This document shows, piece by piece, positions 11,029 through 21,287 of a DNA stretch of 64,000 nt; positions within the stretch are counted from its first letter, which is position 1; each line of letters opens with the position of its first letter. Location of the stretch: the NCBI GenBank assembly GCA_003214055.1, contig QCMD01000002.1:96179-160178 (forward strand), written 5' to 3'. The notes under the pieces were generated by a model, which saw only the letters and a list, made by a program, of their open reading frames with translations, was not told the DNA's origin and did not search any database. Source of the DNA: Prochlorococcus sp. AG-418-K17 (GTDB taxonomy: Bacteria > Cyanobacteriota > Cyanobacteriia > PCC-6307 > Cyanobiaceae). The position numbers and the translations under genes are program-made.

Positions 11029-12363
11029 GTGTTTGATATTAGTAAAGACAACCTTTTAAAGGATTTTATAAAATTTCCAAAAAAAAATCTTCTTATTATT
11101 CTCTTGATTTTAGGTTTTGGGGAATGGTTTGTAAGTGACTTAATTCATTTTGCAGGAGGCTCAATAGGATTTTTTGTTTTGTGTGCGGGGGGATATTTTT
11201 ACTTGAAGAATGATAAGCCTAAATTTAATGAGCCAAAAAATTTAGATGGTTGGATAAATCTATGTAATGAAGATTTAAAATTTTTTGAAGAACTTGAAGC
11301 AACAAATGAATTAGAAAAACAGAACTCAAAAAGACAAAGAATACTTGATTCGATTCTTAAAAGATGTCAAAAAGAAAAAATAAGTTGCATTGGACAAAAA
11401 GATTATCAAAGTTGTTATTCTGTTTTGAAAAGTCATTTTACAGGAGATAAGTTTGATTTTGAATTATACGAAAAACTGCCTAAATACAATTCTTCTCAAG
11501 TTATTCCAGAAGAAGCTTTGAAGAGTGATGCAATCTTGTATTTTGTAAACTTGCCTTTGTCGGCAAATGATTTTTTGTGGCTGGAAAAGTTTCCTAAAAA
11601 TATGCCAATCTGGTTGGTGGCTTTAATAACCAACGAAATAGAAGCCAAAAACCATATAGAAGACCTAAAGTCTCAAATTTCAAGTGACTTTATAAATAAA
11701 ATTATTACTTTTGATGTGAATAAGAATGAAATATCAAATATACCTTTTTCGTTAAGGAGGTTTTTCATAAGTTCATCCAAAAATATTGAAAATACAAAAA
11801 AAAGGCTCTTGAGAGAACTACATGTTGCCTGGCAATCTGAAATTGAAGGGATAAGAAGAATGCAGTTAAAAGGTATACAAAGAAAAAATCAAATTCTTGT
11901 CGCGACAACCGTTTTCTTATCTCCTATTCCATCAATTGATGTTATGGCAATGACAGTACTAAATTCATTAATGGTTAAAGAAATTAAGTCTATATGGGGA
12001 TGTAATTGGTCTCCTGAAATTTTAGACAAAGTATCTAAAGAGATTTTAAAGACTGCAATTGCTCAGGGAGTTATTGAATGGAGTGGACAGACTCTAATCG
12101 GCATAACAAAATTACATGGCCCAAATTGGCTTTTCTCTGGAACATTTCAGGCTGTCAGTGCTGCTTATTTAACAAGAGTAGTATCAAGTTCCTTGGCTGA
12201 TTTTATGGCAATAACAAAAGGAGTAGAAGAACCTGATTTGGATTTTATAAAGAAAAATTCTGAGAAAATTGTTGAAAAAGCTTTTGAAAAAGAAAAAATA
12301 AATTGGATAGGATTTATTTGCGATCTTAGAAAACCACTTAAGAAACTATCTTTTAGTTCATAA
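11029..12363 (+). CDS. DUF697 (YcjF-like) membrane protein
   Basis: A 444-aa protein starting with GTG. Residues 25-60 hold two short hydrophobic segments (LLIILLILGFGEWFVSD and GGSIGFFVLCAGGYFYL). The region 280-400 matches the DUF697/YcjF type, with VATTVFLSPIPSIDVMAMTVLNS and WSGQTLIGITKLHGPNWLFSG. Unlike the GTPase members of this group, I find no P-loop (GxxxxGK[ST]) in the first half, so this is the domain without an active GTPase. Role unknown; probably envelope associated. The mnt-like transporter genes begin 11 bp downstream on the same strand, so co-transcription is likely. Confidence 0.75.
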   Translation: MFDISKDNLLKDFIKFPKKNLLIILLILGFGEWFVSDLIHFAGGSIGFFVLCAGGYFYLKNDKPKFNEPKNLDGWINLCNEDLKFFEELEATNELEKQNSKRQRILDSILKRCQKEKISCIGQKDYQSCYSVLKSHFTGDKFDFELYEKLPKYNSSQVIPEEALKSDAILYFVNLPLSANDFLWLEKFPKNMPIWLVALITNEIEAKNHIEDLKSQISSDFINKIITFDVNKNEISNIPFSLRRFFISSSKNIENTKKRLLRELHVAWQSEIEGIRRMQLKGIQRKNQILVATTVFLSPIPSIDVMAMTVLNSLMVKEIKSIWGCNWSPEILDKVSKEILKTAIAQGVIEWSGQTLIGITKLHGPNWLFSGTFQAVSAAYLTRVVSSSLADFMAITKGVEEPDLDFIKKNSEKIVEKAFEKEKINWIGFICDLRKPLKKLSFSS

Positions 12364-12374
12364 TCTAAGGATGA

Positions 12375-13283
12375 ATGTCAAATATGAGAAAAAATATTCT
12401 TTTTCTAAGTTTGTTACTTCTGCTTTCTCTTGCTTCAGGCTCATGTAAGAGAATATCAAATAAAAAAGAAACTAAAGAAGTAATACTGGCAAGTTTCACT
12501 GTTTTAGCGGACATAATTAGCAATGTTGCCAAAGATGAATTTATTGTTAGATCAATAACGAAACCTGGAGTTGAAGTTCATGGCTATCAACCAACTCCAA
12601 GCGATTTGGTAAATGCCTCTAGTGCTTTTGTTTTTATTGATAATGGATTTGGATTTGAATTATGGGCTGAAAAATTTGTTTCTAATCTAAAAGTTAAAAG
12701 AATTACTGTCGCTGAAGATTTAGATCCTATTTTTATCAGTGAAGATTTTTATAAAGGGAAACCCAATCCTCATGCCTGGATTTCTCCAAAAAGAGGGATC
12801 CTATACGTAGATATTCTTGTGGATTCTTTATCAGAATTGAGGCCATCCAAAAGGACATTATTTGAAGAAAATGGAAAAATTTATAAAGATAAACTCTCTA
12901 AAATAGATAAAGAATTCTCACTTTTTATTAATAACTTAAATAAAGATAAGAGGTATCTAGTAAGTTGTGAAGGTGCTTTTTCATATTTAACAAATGATTA
13001 TGGATTAGAGGAAGTTTATTTGTGGCCAGTAAATGCTGAGAGTCAAATTACTCCTAAAAGAATGACAAGAACAATCTCACTAGTTAAAGAAAAAAATGTC
13101 CCATCTGTATTTTGTGAAAGTACCGTAAGTAGCGAATCTCAAATAGTTGTTGCAAACGAAACTGGGGCTAATTTTGGAGGAAATCTTTTTGTTGATTCAT
13201 TATCTGATGATAGTGGACCTGCTAGTTCCTACATAAAAATGCTTGAACATAATTTGGATTTAATTAAAAAAGGGCTTTTTTGA
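12375..13283 (+). CDS. mntC: Mn2+ (or related metal) ABC transporter, substrate-binding lipoprotein
   Basis: A 302-aa cluster A-I metal-binding protein. The N-terminus is a hydrophobic signal ending in a possible lipobox with Cys24. The four family ligands are visible: His69 (VHGYQPTPSDL), His133 (NPHAW), Glu199 (SCEGAFSYL) and Asp274 (VDSLSDD). A Glu at the third site is the pattern of Mn/Fe-type members, while zinc-type ZnuA has His there; this supports Mn2+ but does not prove it. An AAGG sequence at 12367-12370 stands 4 nt before the chosen ATG; a second ATG at 12384 is possible. ATPase and permease genes follow in the cyanobacterial mntCAB order. Confidence 0.85.
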   Translation: MSNMRKNILFLSLLLLLSLASGSCKRISNKKETKEVILASFTVLADIISNVAKDEFIVRSITKPGVEVHGYQPTPSDLVNASSAFVFIDNGFGFELWAEKFVSNLKVKRITVAEDLDPIFISEDFYKGKPNPHAWISPKRGILYVDILVDSLSELRPSKRTLFEENGKIYKDKLSKIDKEFSLFINNLNKDKRYLVSCEGAFSYLTNDYGLEEVYLWPVNAESQITPKRMTRTISLVKEKNVPSVFCESTVSSESQIVVANETGANFGGNLFVDSLSDDSGPASSYIKMLEHNLDLIKKGLF

Positions 13284-13286
13284 ATT

Positions 13287-14051
13287 ATGGAAAAAATCAA
13301 TTATCAAAATCTAAGGATTGATGCAGAGAATATTTGCGTAGATTACAACGGCAAAGTGGCTTTGTATGATGCCAATTTAAGATTGAAACCTGGCCAGATT
13401 TGTGGGTTAGTAGGGATGAATGGGGCTGGTAAAACAACTTTTTTTAATGCTTTAACTGGCTTTGTAAATATTTCAAAGGGAAAAATTAGAATAAATGGAG
13501 AGTCTGTAAGATCTGCTCAAAAAGATCAGACAATTGCTTATGTTCCTCAAAATGAGGGAATTGATAGTCAATTTCCAATAAGTGTTTGGGATGTAGTGAT
13601 GATGGGAAGATATGGTTCGATGAATATTTTTAGGTGTCCTAGAGAGTCTGATATTCAGGCGGTTAAAGATGCTATTGAGAGAGTTGATCTTACTGATCAT
13701 TTATCTACACCTATTGGAAACTTATCTGGAGGTCAGAGAAAACGAACTTTTTTAGCTAGAGCAATTGCGCAAAGAGCGTCAATATTACTTCTTGATGAAC
13801 CTTTTTCAGGTGTTGATATAAGAACTGAGAAACTTATCTCGGAATTATTTATTCAATTTAAAAATGAGGGGAAAACTATATTATTATCAACCCACGATAT
13901 GATTCATGTCCGTGAATTTTGTGATTTGGTTCTTTTAATAAATAAAACTGTTGTAGCTTATGGGGAGACCTCTGAAGTATTTACCCCTGAAAATATTACA
14001 ACCACTTTTGGAGGGATCTCACCTGATTTCTTGTTTGGACCTGAATCCTAA
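13287..14051 (+). CDS. mntA: Mn2+ ABC transporter ATPase
   Basis: A 254-aa ABC ATPase that powers import through the adjacent permease. Walker A is GMNGAGKTT (residues 43-51), the Q-loop is VPQNEG (86-91), the signature is LSGGQ (146-150), Walker B is ILLLDEP (Asp170, Glu171) and the switch His is in STHD. It is closest in type to metal-chelate importers of the MntA/ZnuC/TroB group. It begins 3 bp after the substrate-binding gene. A short A6-GGGC-T6 hairpin lies across the junction at 13266-13281. Confidence 0.88.
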   Translation: MEKINYQNLRIDAENICVDYNGKVALYDANLRLKPGQICGLVGMNGAGKTTFFNALTGFVNISKGKIRINGESVRSAQKDQTIAYVPQNEGIDSQFPISVWDVVMMGRYGSMNIFRCPRESDIQAVKDAIERVDLTDHLSTPIGNLSGGQRKRTFLARAIAQRASILLLDEPFSGVDIRTEKLISELFIQFKNEGKTILLSTHDMIHVREFCDLVLLINKTVVAYGETSEVFTPENITTTFGGISPDFLFGPES

Positions 14052-14063
14052 ATTTTAAATTAT

Positions 14064-14936
14064 ATGGAGCTCTGTTCTTTTTTAACTTTAGATTCATTCT
14101 TAACAGATCCTTTAACTCATGACTTTATGAGAAAAGCACTTCTTATGAGTTCATTAGTTGCAGCTGTTTGTGGTTTCCTATCAAGTTATTTGACTCTTAA
14201 AGGATGGGCTTTAATGGGAGATGCAGTTTCACATTCAGTTATGCCTGGTGTTGTGGTTGCTTATGCATTAGGTCTTCCTTTCTCATTAGGGGCATTTATT
14301 TTCGGAGTTGGTTCTGTAGCTTTGATAGGGTTTATTAAACAGAAATCTAGAGTTAAAGAAGATACTGTTATTGGGTTGGTATTTACTGGATTTTTCGCTC
14401 TTGGAATCGTATTGGTTTCTAAGATTAAAAGTAATATTGATCTGCACTCTATTCTTTTTGGTAGTCCATTAGGAATTTCACTTTCAGATGTAAAACAAAC
14501 TATATTTATTTCTTTATTGGTAGTAATCCTTTTATCAATTTTTAGAAAAGATTTAATGCTTTATTGTTTTGATCCTAGGCATGCAAAAACAGTTGGGATT
14601 AATGTATTATTTCTTCATTATTTACTCCTCACATGCTTATCTTTGGCAGCTGTTGTGGGCTTGCAATCTGTTGGAATTATTTTGGTAGTTGCAATGTTGA
14701 TTACCCCAGGGGCTACAGCATATTTACTTACGGATAAGTTTGATAATATGACAGTAATTTCAGTATTAAGTGCAATTATCTCAAGCTTGATAGGAATATA
14801 TGTTAGTTTTTGGTTTGATCTTGAAACAGGTGGATCAATTGTCTTGGCACAAACTTTTATATTTTTATTTGCTTTTTTATTCGCTCCAAGATACGGAATA
14901 TTTAAGTTAAAGAAATTATTTTCTGTTTATAAATGA
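14064..14936 (+). CDS. mntB: Mn2+ ABC transporter permease
   Basis: A 290-aa integral membrane protein of the ABC-3 metal permease family, with about eight hydrophobic segments between residues 28 and 280. The family landmark KGWALMGDAVSHSVMPGVV (from residue 47) is present, as are GLVFTGFFALGIVL and VVAMLITPGATAYLL. It completes the mntCAB-like set with 12 bp after the ATPase gene. Its stop codon overlaps the start of the following DUF4336 gene by 4 bp, so that gene is translationally coupled to the transporter. Confidence 0.87.
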   Translation: MELCSFLTLDSFLTDPLTHDFMRKALLMSSLVAAVCGFLSSYLTLKGWALMGDAVSHSVMPGVVVAYALGLPFSLGAFIFGVGSVALIGFIKQKSRVKEDTVIGLVFTGFFALGIVLVSKIKSNIDLHSILFGSPLGISLSDVKQTIFISLLVVILLSIFRKDLMLYCFDPRHAKTVGINVLFLHYLLLTCLSLAAVVGLQSVGIILVVAMLITPGATAYLLTDKFDNMTVISVLSAIISSLIGIYVSFWFDLETGGSIVLAQTFIFLFAFLFAPRYGIFKLKKLFSVYK

Positions 14937-16105
14937 TAGTAGCGGGAGATACTTTAAATAAAAAGTGGAATTGGTGGCCATTATTCCCCTTATATCCTTA
15001 TGGAATAAAGAAAACAATTTTAAGAGAATTAATTCCTGATCAAATATGGTCTTTGGAACAAATACAAGGACTTTATTATGTTGCAGTTCCAATAAGAATG
15101 ACGGTAATAAAGGTTGATAACGGATTGATGCTAATAAATCCACTGCCTCCGACAAAAGAATTAGTAAACGAGTTAGAAAAATTAATTACGATTCACGGCA
15201 AAGTAAAAACAATAATTCTACCGAGTGCCTCTGGACTTGAACATAAAATCGGACTGCCAGCTCTTTCAAGAATTTTTAAAGATGCAGAAATTTGGCTTTG
15301 TCCTGGACAATGGAGTTTCCCCATAAATCTACCACTAGATTTTTTAGGAATTCCATCAAAAAGATCAAGAATACTGTTTGAGGAAGGTACTCCACATACA
15401 AACTCCTTTAAGTGGTCTTCATTAGGCCCACTGAATTTAGGACTTGGAAGATATCAGGAGATAAGCTGTTTCCATTATCCTACGAAAACTCTTCATGTAA
15501 CAGATGCAATAGTTGGAATAGACTCCACACCTCCTGAGATCTTTAACTTTGATCCAACTCCACTCCTTTTTCATTCTAGAGAGAGAGGAGATGAACCTCT
15601 TATTGACTCCATCGAACAAAGAAAAAAAGGATGGAAAAGGTTAGTTTTATTTTCATCTTTTTTGAAACCAGGTAAATTAAATATTCCACCTTTGAAAAAA
15701 ATATTTAAGTATTCATTCAAAAAAGATCTTAGAAATTGGAGATCTCATTTCGGCATTTATCCCTTTTTATGGGACGAAGATTGGGAATCCTCTCTTTTTG
15801 AAATAATGGGTAAAGATACTCCTAAGATTCAAATTGCACCAGTTTTACAAAAATTAATTTTTCCGCGTTCAAAAGAAGTTTTACTTAAATGGTTAGAAAA
15901 TATAAAGTCTTTTGAAGATATGGAATATTTAATTCCAGCTCATTTTACGGCACCCATAAAATTTACAATAGAAGATTGTCAAAAGTTAATTAATGAAATT
16001 AATTCCCAAAAGTGGGACAAACTTCCTGAGGATAATAAATTTTTGATGGGTCTATACAAAAAGTTGTTTGAACTAGGAATAATTCCTGAAGAAGTAAATC
16101 TTTAA
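14933..16105 (+). CDS. DUF4336 protein coupled to metal transporter
   Basis: A 390-aa protein of the DUF4336 family, recognised from LYYVAVPIRMTVIKV, GLMLINPLPPTKELV, and the LPSASGLEHKIGLPAL and AEIWLCPGQWSFP segments. The family resembles the metallo-beta-lactamase fold, but the classical HxHxDH metal motif is not present here; GLEHK occupies the equivalent place. No membrane segment is evident. Its ATG overlaps the permease stop by 4 bp (ATGA), so it is made with the Mn2+ transporter. A role in metal handling is an inference from position only. It converges on the DUF760 gene with a 9-bp gap. Confidence 0.8.
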   Translation: MIVAGDTLNKKWNWWPLFPLYPYGIKKTILRELIPDQIWSLEQIQGLYYVAVPIRMTVIKVDNGLMLINPLPPTKELVNELEKLITIHGKVKTIILPSASGLEHKIGLPALSRIFKDAEIWLCPGQWSFPINLPLDFLGIPSKRSRILFEEGTPHTNSFKWSSLGPLNLGLGRYQEISCFHYPTKTLHVTDAIVGIDSTPPEIFNFDPTPLLFHSRERGDEPLIDSIEQRKKGWKRLVLFSSFLKPGKLNIPPLKKIFKYSFKKDLRNWRSHFGIYPFLWDEDWESSLFEIMGKDTPKIQIAPVLQKLIFPRSKEVLLKWLENIKSFEDMEYLIPAHFTAPIKFTIEDCQKLINEINSQKWDKLPEDNKFLMGLYKKLFELGIIPEEVNL

Positions 16106-16114
16106 AAACTATTA

Positions 16115-16447
16115 TTATTCAATAGACATGTTTTCATCATTTTTAAGTGTTTGTTCAAGCTCTTTTCTCTGCTCCATTTGTCTTAAGAAATAACCTGTCA
16201 TCATTGCTGAAGATAATAAATTAGCAATATTATCTTTTGAAGATGTTATTTTTACATCAAATTGATCTGAAGGGAGCATTCCTAGAAGACCTTGAACATT
16301 TTGTCTAATAATTTCTTGAATATCTTCACTAGCTGATTTTGCTACTCTTTGCAATACTTCCGGGGATTGTTTTTGTAAATATTGAATTAAATCATTCTCT
16401 TCATTTGGATCATTATTTTCAGTAGCAAGAAATTCTGGATTAAACAT
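16115..16447 (-). CDS. DUF760 protein
   Basis: A 110-aa small protein matching the DUF760 family of cyanobacteria and plastids: LIQYLQKQSPEVLQRVAKSAS, IIRQNVQGLLGMLPSDQF, and ISSKDNIANLLSSAMMTGYFL-type helices, here with VKITSSKDNIANLL. It appears all-helical and soluble, with an acidic N-terminus. No catalytic motif is visible. Family members are linked by others to plastid and thylakoid biology, but the function is not established. It lies 46 bp from lepB on the same strand. Confidence 0.82.
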   Translation of the reverse strand: MFNPEFLATENNDPNEENDLIQYLQKQSPEVLQRVAKSASEDIQEIIRQNVQGLLGMLPSDQFDVKITSSKDNIANLLSSAMMTGYFLRQMEQRKELEQTLKNDENMSIE

Positions 16448-16493
16448 TTCTACAACTTCACAGATATAAAAACCCTACAACATCAAGTACCCA

Positions 16494-17078
16494 TTAATCT
16501 AAATTATTAAGGATAGGGAACTGAATAGGTCCAATTTTATTAAAAGGCCAGTATCTAAAAATTGCTTTACCAATGATCTTTTTATAGGGTAAAAATCCCC
16601 AAATATGTGAGTCCATACTATTATTTCTATTATCTCCCATTACCCATAATGACTCTTCTGGCACAATAAAAGGCCCTATCGAATAATTTATATTTTTGTC
16701 AAAAATGTAATTATTTTGAGCGATTTCATTTAAGTAAAGGTTACCATCTCTTACTTCTACCTTGTCCCCAGGTATAGCAATTACTCTTTTTATTAATGCG
16801 GTATCTGCTTCATAACCAGCTTTAATTAATTTTTCCGGGACATTAAAAACAACTATTTTATTTTTTAATTTTGAAAGGTTTGATTTGGATGTGATTTTAG
16901 GGGTTACTTTCTCAACAAGAATTTTGTCTTGTATTTGAAGAGTTGGAATCATTGAACCTGAGGGAATCCATCTTGGCTCTATAACCTGCCATCGTATAAT
17001 TAAAGCAATAATTATCCAAATTAAAAGATTTTTTAAATCCTTTATTATTAAATTTCTTTTTTCTTTAGTTTTGGACAT
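16494..17078 (-). CDS. lepB: Signal peptidase I
   Basis: A 194-aa membrane-bound Ser/Lys protease that removes signal peptides from secreted and thylakoid-lumen proteins. An N-terminal membrane anchor spans residues 15-32. The catalytic serine is in PRWIPSGSMIPTL (Ser42), and the general-base lysine is in LIKRVIAIPGDKV (Lys97). The C-terminal box VMGDNRNNSMDSHIWGFLP is intact. Length is normal for a single-anchor type I enzyme. It is divergent from menD with only 51 bp between starts, so the two promoters overlap. Confidence 0.95.
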   Translation of the reverse strand: MSKTKEKRNLIIKDLKNLLIWIIIALIIRWQVIEPRWIPSGSMIPTLQIQDKILVEKVTPKITSKSNLSKLKNKIVVFNVPEKLIKAGYEADTALIKRVIAIPGDKVEVRDGNLYLNEIAQNNYIFDKNINYSIGPFIVPEESLWVMGDNRNNSMDSHIWGFLPYKKIIGKAIFRYWPFNKIGPIQFPILNNLD

Positions 17079-17129
17079 GTTTTATTTAATTCAGTTATAA
17101 GGAAAATTCCCAAAGCATTTATATAAATT

Positions 17130-18893
17130 ATGACATCATCTATTGAATGCAAAAATTTTCTTAGAAGTCTACAACTTTTAAATCTTCTCATACAAATTGG
17201 AGTTGAAAATTTAATACTATGTCCTGGGAGTAGATCAGCACCTTTAGCAATAGCTGCAGGAGAATTAAATAAATTAGGATTGATAAATGTATTCAATTCA
17301 ATAGATGAGAGATCTGCAGGATTCCACTCACTTGGGATTTCGGCTGCATCTGGCAATCTCTCTTTAGTTATTACAACTTCTGGAACTGCGGTAAGTAATT
17401 TACTGCCAGCAGCAGTTGAGGCCGACCGCTCTTGTAAAGGTATTATATTTCTCACAGCTGACAGGCCTTTAAGGTTGAAAGATTGTGGATCTAATCAAAC
17501 AGTAAATCAAGAAGAATTTTTGAGCTCAGTCTGTAGAAGAGTTTTAAGTACAAATCTTAATGGACTTCATGAAACAGGAGATAATGAAATTCTAAATTTA
17601 GTGCAGATTATTGAGAAACAAATATCAACCTTTCCTGGACCTATTCATTTAAATATTCCTATCGATAAGCCTTTAGATATTTCACTTTTCAATAAAAAAA
17701 ATGTTTTAGAGTTTTTTAAGAGAATTTATTTAAATAAAAAATATGTCTCTCAAAAAGTTCAAATGAATTCTGATAAAGACAACTTCTTAGAAATTTCAAA
17801 TAATTTAAATGTTGATGAATCAGGCATTATTTTGGTTGGTCCATATCAAGGTTCCATAAATGAATTATCTTCTTTTAATAAATCTTTAGATAAATTGCAA
17901 GAAATTACAGGTTGGCCAGTTTTTGCTGATCCAGTTTCAGGAGTTTTTTCTGACTTAAGAGGGTTAGTTGTGAATTGGGAATTAGTCTTAAGAAAAAATA
18001 AGAATTTCATCAATTCCTATCAACTTTTGAGGCTTGGCCCTATGTCATCCTCAATTGAATTGGAGAAGTTTTTAACAATTTTCGAAGGTAAACAAATTCT
18101 TATAAAAGAAAAAAACTTTAGAAAACTAGATCCTACAAAAAAAGCATTTGAATACGAGTTTGGACTTACAAATTTTATTAATCGATTTTTAGCAAAATCA
18201 TTAAATTATCAAAAAAAGAAAAAGTCACTTACAAAATTAGCCTTTGATCTAATAAAGGAAGGTGAACAAATTAGTAAAACTTTAAAAGAGAAAATGACAA
18301 ATAATAATCAAATTACTGAATATAAGATTGCCAATCTTGTTCCAAAAATTTGGCCAGCTGAAAATTCTATTATGCTTTCAGCAAGTAGCCCGATTAGAGA
18401 TTGGCTCACATTTTCAGAAAATGGTACTTTAACAAGAAATTGTTTCAGCTTTAGGGGCGCTTCTGGCATAGACGGTACTTTATCTCTTGCATTAGGTATT
18501 TCTAGAATTAAAAATCCTCTACTCCTTGTGACTGGAGATTTGGCTTTTATTCATGATATAAACGGTTGGCTGATTGAAAATTCAATCGACATGAATTTAA
18601 CAATTCTTCTAATAAATAATAATGGCGGAAATATATTCAATCGTATTTATAAAAAAAATTTAAAAGAAGATGAATTAAAAAAACTATTTCTTATGCCAAA
18701 AGAAATAAACTGGACAAAACTCGCAGAGGGTTATCGAGTAAAGTTTAAAAGTGTGGCAAATTTTAAAAAATTACGAGAGGCATTAGATTGGAGCATTTCT
18801 ATCCAGAAATCTGTAATAATTAAAGTTGATGTTGATCCAGAAAATGAAATTTGTGAAAAAAATGCCTTGCTAGAAAAAATAATTGGCAATTAA
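17130..18893 (+). CDS. menD: SEPHCHC synthase (menaquinone/phylloquinone synthesis)
   Basis: A 587-aa ThDP-dependent enzyme that joins isochorismate and 2-oxoglutarate in the first committed step of phylloquinone synthesis, the photosystem I quinone. The N-terminal signature [18 protein letters not shown] is clear, the [12 protein letters not shown] segment follows, and the ThDP-binding region [15 protein letters not shown]...NNNGGNIF is complete in the C-terminal third. Length is normal. menB follows 35 bp later on the same strand, so two pathway steps are grouped. Confidence 0.95.
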   Translation: MTSSIECKNFLRSLQLLNLLIQIGVENLILCPGSRSAPLAIAAGELNKLGLINVFNSIDERSAGFHSLGISAASGNLSLVITTSGTAVSNLLPAAVEADRSCKGIIFLTADRPLRLKDCGSNQTVNQEEFLSSVCRRVLSTNLNGLHETGDNEILNLVQIIEKQISTFPGPIHLNIPIDKPLDISLFNKKNVLEFFKRIYLNKKYVSQKVQMNSDKDNFLEISNNLNVDESGIILVGPYQGSINELSSFNKSLDKLQEITGWPVFADPVSGVFSDLRGLVVNWELVLRKNKNFINSYQLLRLGPMSSSIELEKFLTIFEGKQILIKEKNFRKLDPTKKAFEYEFGLTNFINRFLAKSLNYQKKKKSLTKLAFDLIKEGEQISKTLKEKMTNNNQITEYKIANLVPKIWPAENSIMLSASSPIRDWLTFSENGTLTRNCFSFRGASGIDGTLSLALGISRIKNPLLLVTGDLAFIHDINGWLIENSIDMNLTILLINNNGGNIFNRIYKKNLKEDELKKLFLMPKEINWTKLAEGYRVKFKSVANFKKLREALDWSISIQKSVIIKVDVDPENEICEKNALLEKIIGN

Positions 18894-18928
18894 ATTTATC
18901 ATTTTCTATCTTTGAATAATTAGATCTC

Positions 18929-19786
18929 ATGAAAGTATTACCTGGGAAAACAACTTTAAATTGGTCAGAATGCAAATCTTATGAGGATATATTATTTCAC
19001 AAATCAGATGAGGGAATCGCGAGAATTGCAATTAATCGGCCTGAAAAAAGAAATGCATTTAGGCCACAAACTGTAGATGAACTCATTGATGCATTTGATA
19101 TCGTGAGAAATGATGAAACTATTGGCGTAGTTCTCTTTACAGGTGCTGGACCTGACAAGAAAGGCATTTATTCTTTTTGCTCTGGAGGTGATCAGAGTGT
19201 AAGGGGTAAAAATGGATATAAAAATGATGAAGGGAAGCAGAGATTAAATGTACTTGAACTTCAAAGATTAATAAGAAGTTTGCCTAAAGTTGTTATAGCT
19301 TTAGTTCCTGGTTTCGCAATTGGAGGAGGGCAGGTACTTCATCTAATTTGTGATCTCAGTATCGCCTCTGAAAATGCAATATTTGGTCAAACAGGTCCAA
19401 GAGTTGGTAGTTTTGATGCGGGTTTTGGATCTAGTTATTTAGCAAGACTTGTTGGCCAAAGAAAAGCAAAAGAAATTTGGTTTTTATGTAGAAAATATAA
19501 TTCCAAGGAAGCTCTGAAGATGGGCTTGATAAATGCAATTACAAAGATTGAAGAATTAGAAGCTGAGGGTGTAATCTGGGCAAGAGAGATTTTACGAAAT
19601 AGTCCAACTGCTATTCGTATTCTTAAAGCTTCATTCAATGCAGAGAATGATGGGATTGCAGGTATTCAAGAATTATCTGGATACACAACTCAATTATTCT
19701 ATTCGACTGAAGAAGCTCAAGAAGGTAGAGATGCCTTTCTTGAAAAGCGTCCACCAGACTTTTCTGACTATAAGTGGACACCCTAG
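18929..19786 (+). CDS. menB: 1,4-dihydroxy-2-naphthoyl-CoA synthase
   Basis: A 285-aa crotonase-fold enzyme that closes the naphthoate ring of phylloquinone. Features include [15 protein letters not shown], the [11 protein letters not shown] loop (oxyanion hole), the second oxyanion segment [20 protein letters not shown], and the late [14 protein letters not shown] tail that marks MenB. Residues after 150 include the family [16 protein letters not shown] motif. It acts directly downstream of the succinylbenzoate branch begun by the neighbouring menD. Confidence 0.95.
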   Translation: MKVLPGKTTLNWSECKSYEDILFHKSDEGIARIAINRPEKRNAFRPQTVDELIDAFDIVRNDETIGVVLFTGAGPDKKGIYSFCSGGDQSVRGKNGYKNDEGKQRLNVLELQRLIRSLPKVVIALVPGFAIGGGQVLHLICDLSIASENAIFGQTGPRVGSFDAGFGSSYLARLVGQRKAKEIWFLCRKYNSKEALKMGLINAITKIEELEAEGVIWAREILRNSPTAIRILKASFNAENDGIAGIQELSGYTTQLFYSTEEAQEGRDAFLEKRPPDFSDYKWTP

Positions 19787-19822
19787 TTTATTTTTCAAAA
19801 GAACTTTTTTAAATAATTATCA

Positions 19823-21280
19823 ATGAGAATTCTTCTTGCCGCTGCTGAATGTGCTCCAATGATCAAAGTTGGAGGTATGGGAGATGTGGTTGGTTCGTTG
19901 CCTCCATCTTTGATAAAACTTGGTCACGATGTAAGGGTAATAATTCCAGGATATGGAAAATTGTGGAGTCTTTTAGAGGTATCGAATGAACCAGTCTTTA
20001 GAGCAAATACAATGGGCACTGATTTTGCCGTATATGAAGCAAAACATCCCATTCATAATTATGTGATTTACCTAGTGGGTCATCCAACATTTGACTCTGA
20101 CCAAATATATGGAGGCGAAAATGAGGACTGGCGCTTTACATTTTTTGCTAGTGCCACTGCAGAATTTGCCTGGAATTGTTGGAAACCTCAAGTTCTCCAT
20201 TGCCATGATTGGCATACTGGAATGATTCCTGTGTGGATGCATCAGGATCCTGAAATTAGTACTGTCTTCACAATTCATAATTTAAAATACCAAGGCCCTT
20301 GGAGGTGGAAACTTGAAAAAATGACTTGGTGTCCTTGGTATATGCATGGAGACCATACAATGGCTGCGGCAATGTTGTACGCAGATAGGGTCAATGCTGT
20401 TTCTCCGACTTATGCTGATGAGATTAAAACCCATGAATACGGGGAAAGCCTCGAAGGATTACTTAATTACATTTCAGGTAAATTAAGGGGAATTCTTAAT
20501 GGCATAGATCTTGATGAATGGAATCCAGCCAAAGATCCAGTTTTACCTGCACAATTCAGTATTAAGAATTTAGACAATAGGGTAGAAAATAAAAAAATTC
20601 TGCAGAGAGAAATGGGTCTAGAAGTTAATCCTAAAAAATATCTTTTAGGTATGGTCAGTAGATTAGTTGATCAGAAAGGGGTTGACTTACTTTTACAAGT
20701 TTCAAGAAGACTATTAGCCTATACAGATTCTCAAATTGCTGTTTTAGGGACTGGAGATAGATATTTAGAGTCTGGATTATGGCAACTGGCATTAGATTAC
20801 CCAGGAAGATTCTCAGTATTTCTTACCTATGATGATTCTTTATCAAGGCTTATCTACGGTGGCTCTGATGCATTTTTAATGCCAAGTAGATTTGAACCTT
20901 GTGGAATTAGTCAACTCCTCGCTATGAGATATGGCTCTATTCCTATAGTAAGGCGAGTTGGAGGTTTAGTTGATACAGTTTTACCTCATGACCCAGAAAA
21001 TAATAATGGTACGGGATTTTGCTTTGATCGCTTTGAACCAATAGATTTCTATACTTCTTTAGTAAGGTCCTGGGAAGCCTTTAGGCATAAAGATAGTTGG
21101 GAATTACTGCAAAAAAGAGCCATGAGCCAAGAGTTTAGTTGGCAAAGATCAGCTCTTGAATACGAAGTTATGTATAAGGATGTTTGCGGAATAAAAGAAC
21201 CATCGCCAGATTTAGCTGAAGTCGAAAAATTTTCTTACGGACAATCAGCTGATCCATCTTTAAAAAAAAGTATGACTTAA
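19823..21280 (+). CDS. glgA: Glycogen synthase
   Basis: A 485-aa GT5 glycosyltransferase that extends alpha-1,4-glucan from ADP-glucose. The ADP-glucose loop is [18 protein letters not shown], followed by [14 protein letters not shown] and the C-terminal half [16 protein letters not shown] and the catalytic [17 protein letters not shown]. Length is near the usual 480-500. It starts 36 bp after menB and is followed by murF 7 bp later, so a menD-menB-glgA-murF transcript is possible. Confidence 0.96.
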   Translation: MRILLAAAECAPMIKVGGMGDVVGSLPPSLIKLGHDVRVIIPGYGKLWSLLEVSNEPVFRANTMGTDFAVYEAKHPIHNYVIYLVGHPTFDSDQIYGGENEDWRFTFFASATAEFAWNCWKPQVLHCHDWHTGMIPVWMHQDPEISTVFTIHNLKYQGPWRWKLEKMTWCPWYMHGDHTMAAAMLYADRVNAVSPTYADEIKTHEYGESLEGLLNYISGKLRGILNGIDLDEWNPAKDPVLPAQFSIKNLDNRVENKKILQREMGLEVNPKKYLLGMVSRLVDQKGVDLLLQVSRRLLAYTDSQIAVLGTGDRYLESGLWQLALDYPGRFSVFLTYDDSLSRLIYGGSDAFLMPSRFEPCGISQLLAMRYGSIPIVRRVGGLVDTVLPHDPENNNGTGFCFDRFEPIDFYTSLVRSWEAFRHKDSWELLQKRAMSQEFSWQRSALEYEVMYKDVCGIKEPSPDLAEVEKFSYGQSADPSLKKSMT

Positions 21281-21287
21281 TTTTTTA

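Noticed and set aside
17048..17455. A 135-aa minus-strand ORF across the menD start
   Set aside because: Overlaps the conserved N-terminus of menD and the lepB start; its composition is a shadow of menD codons.
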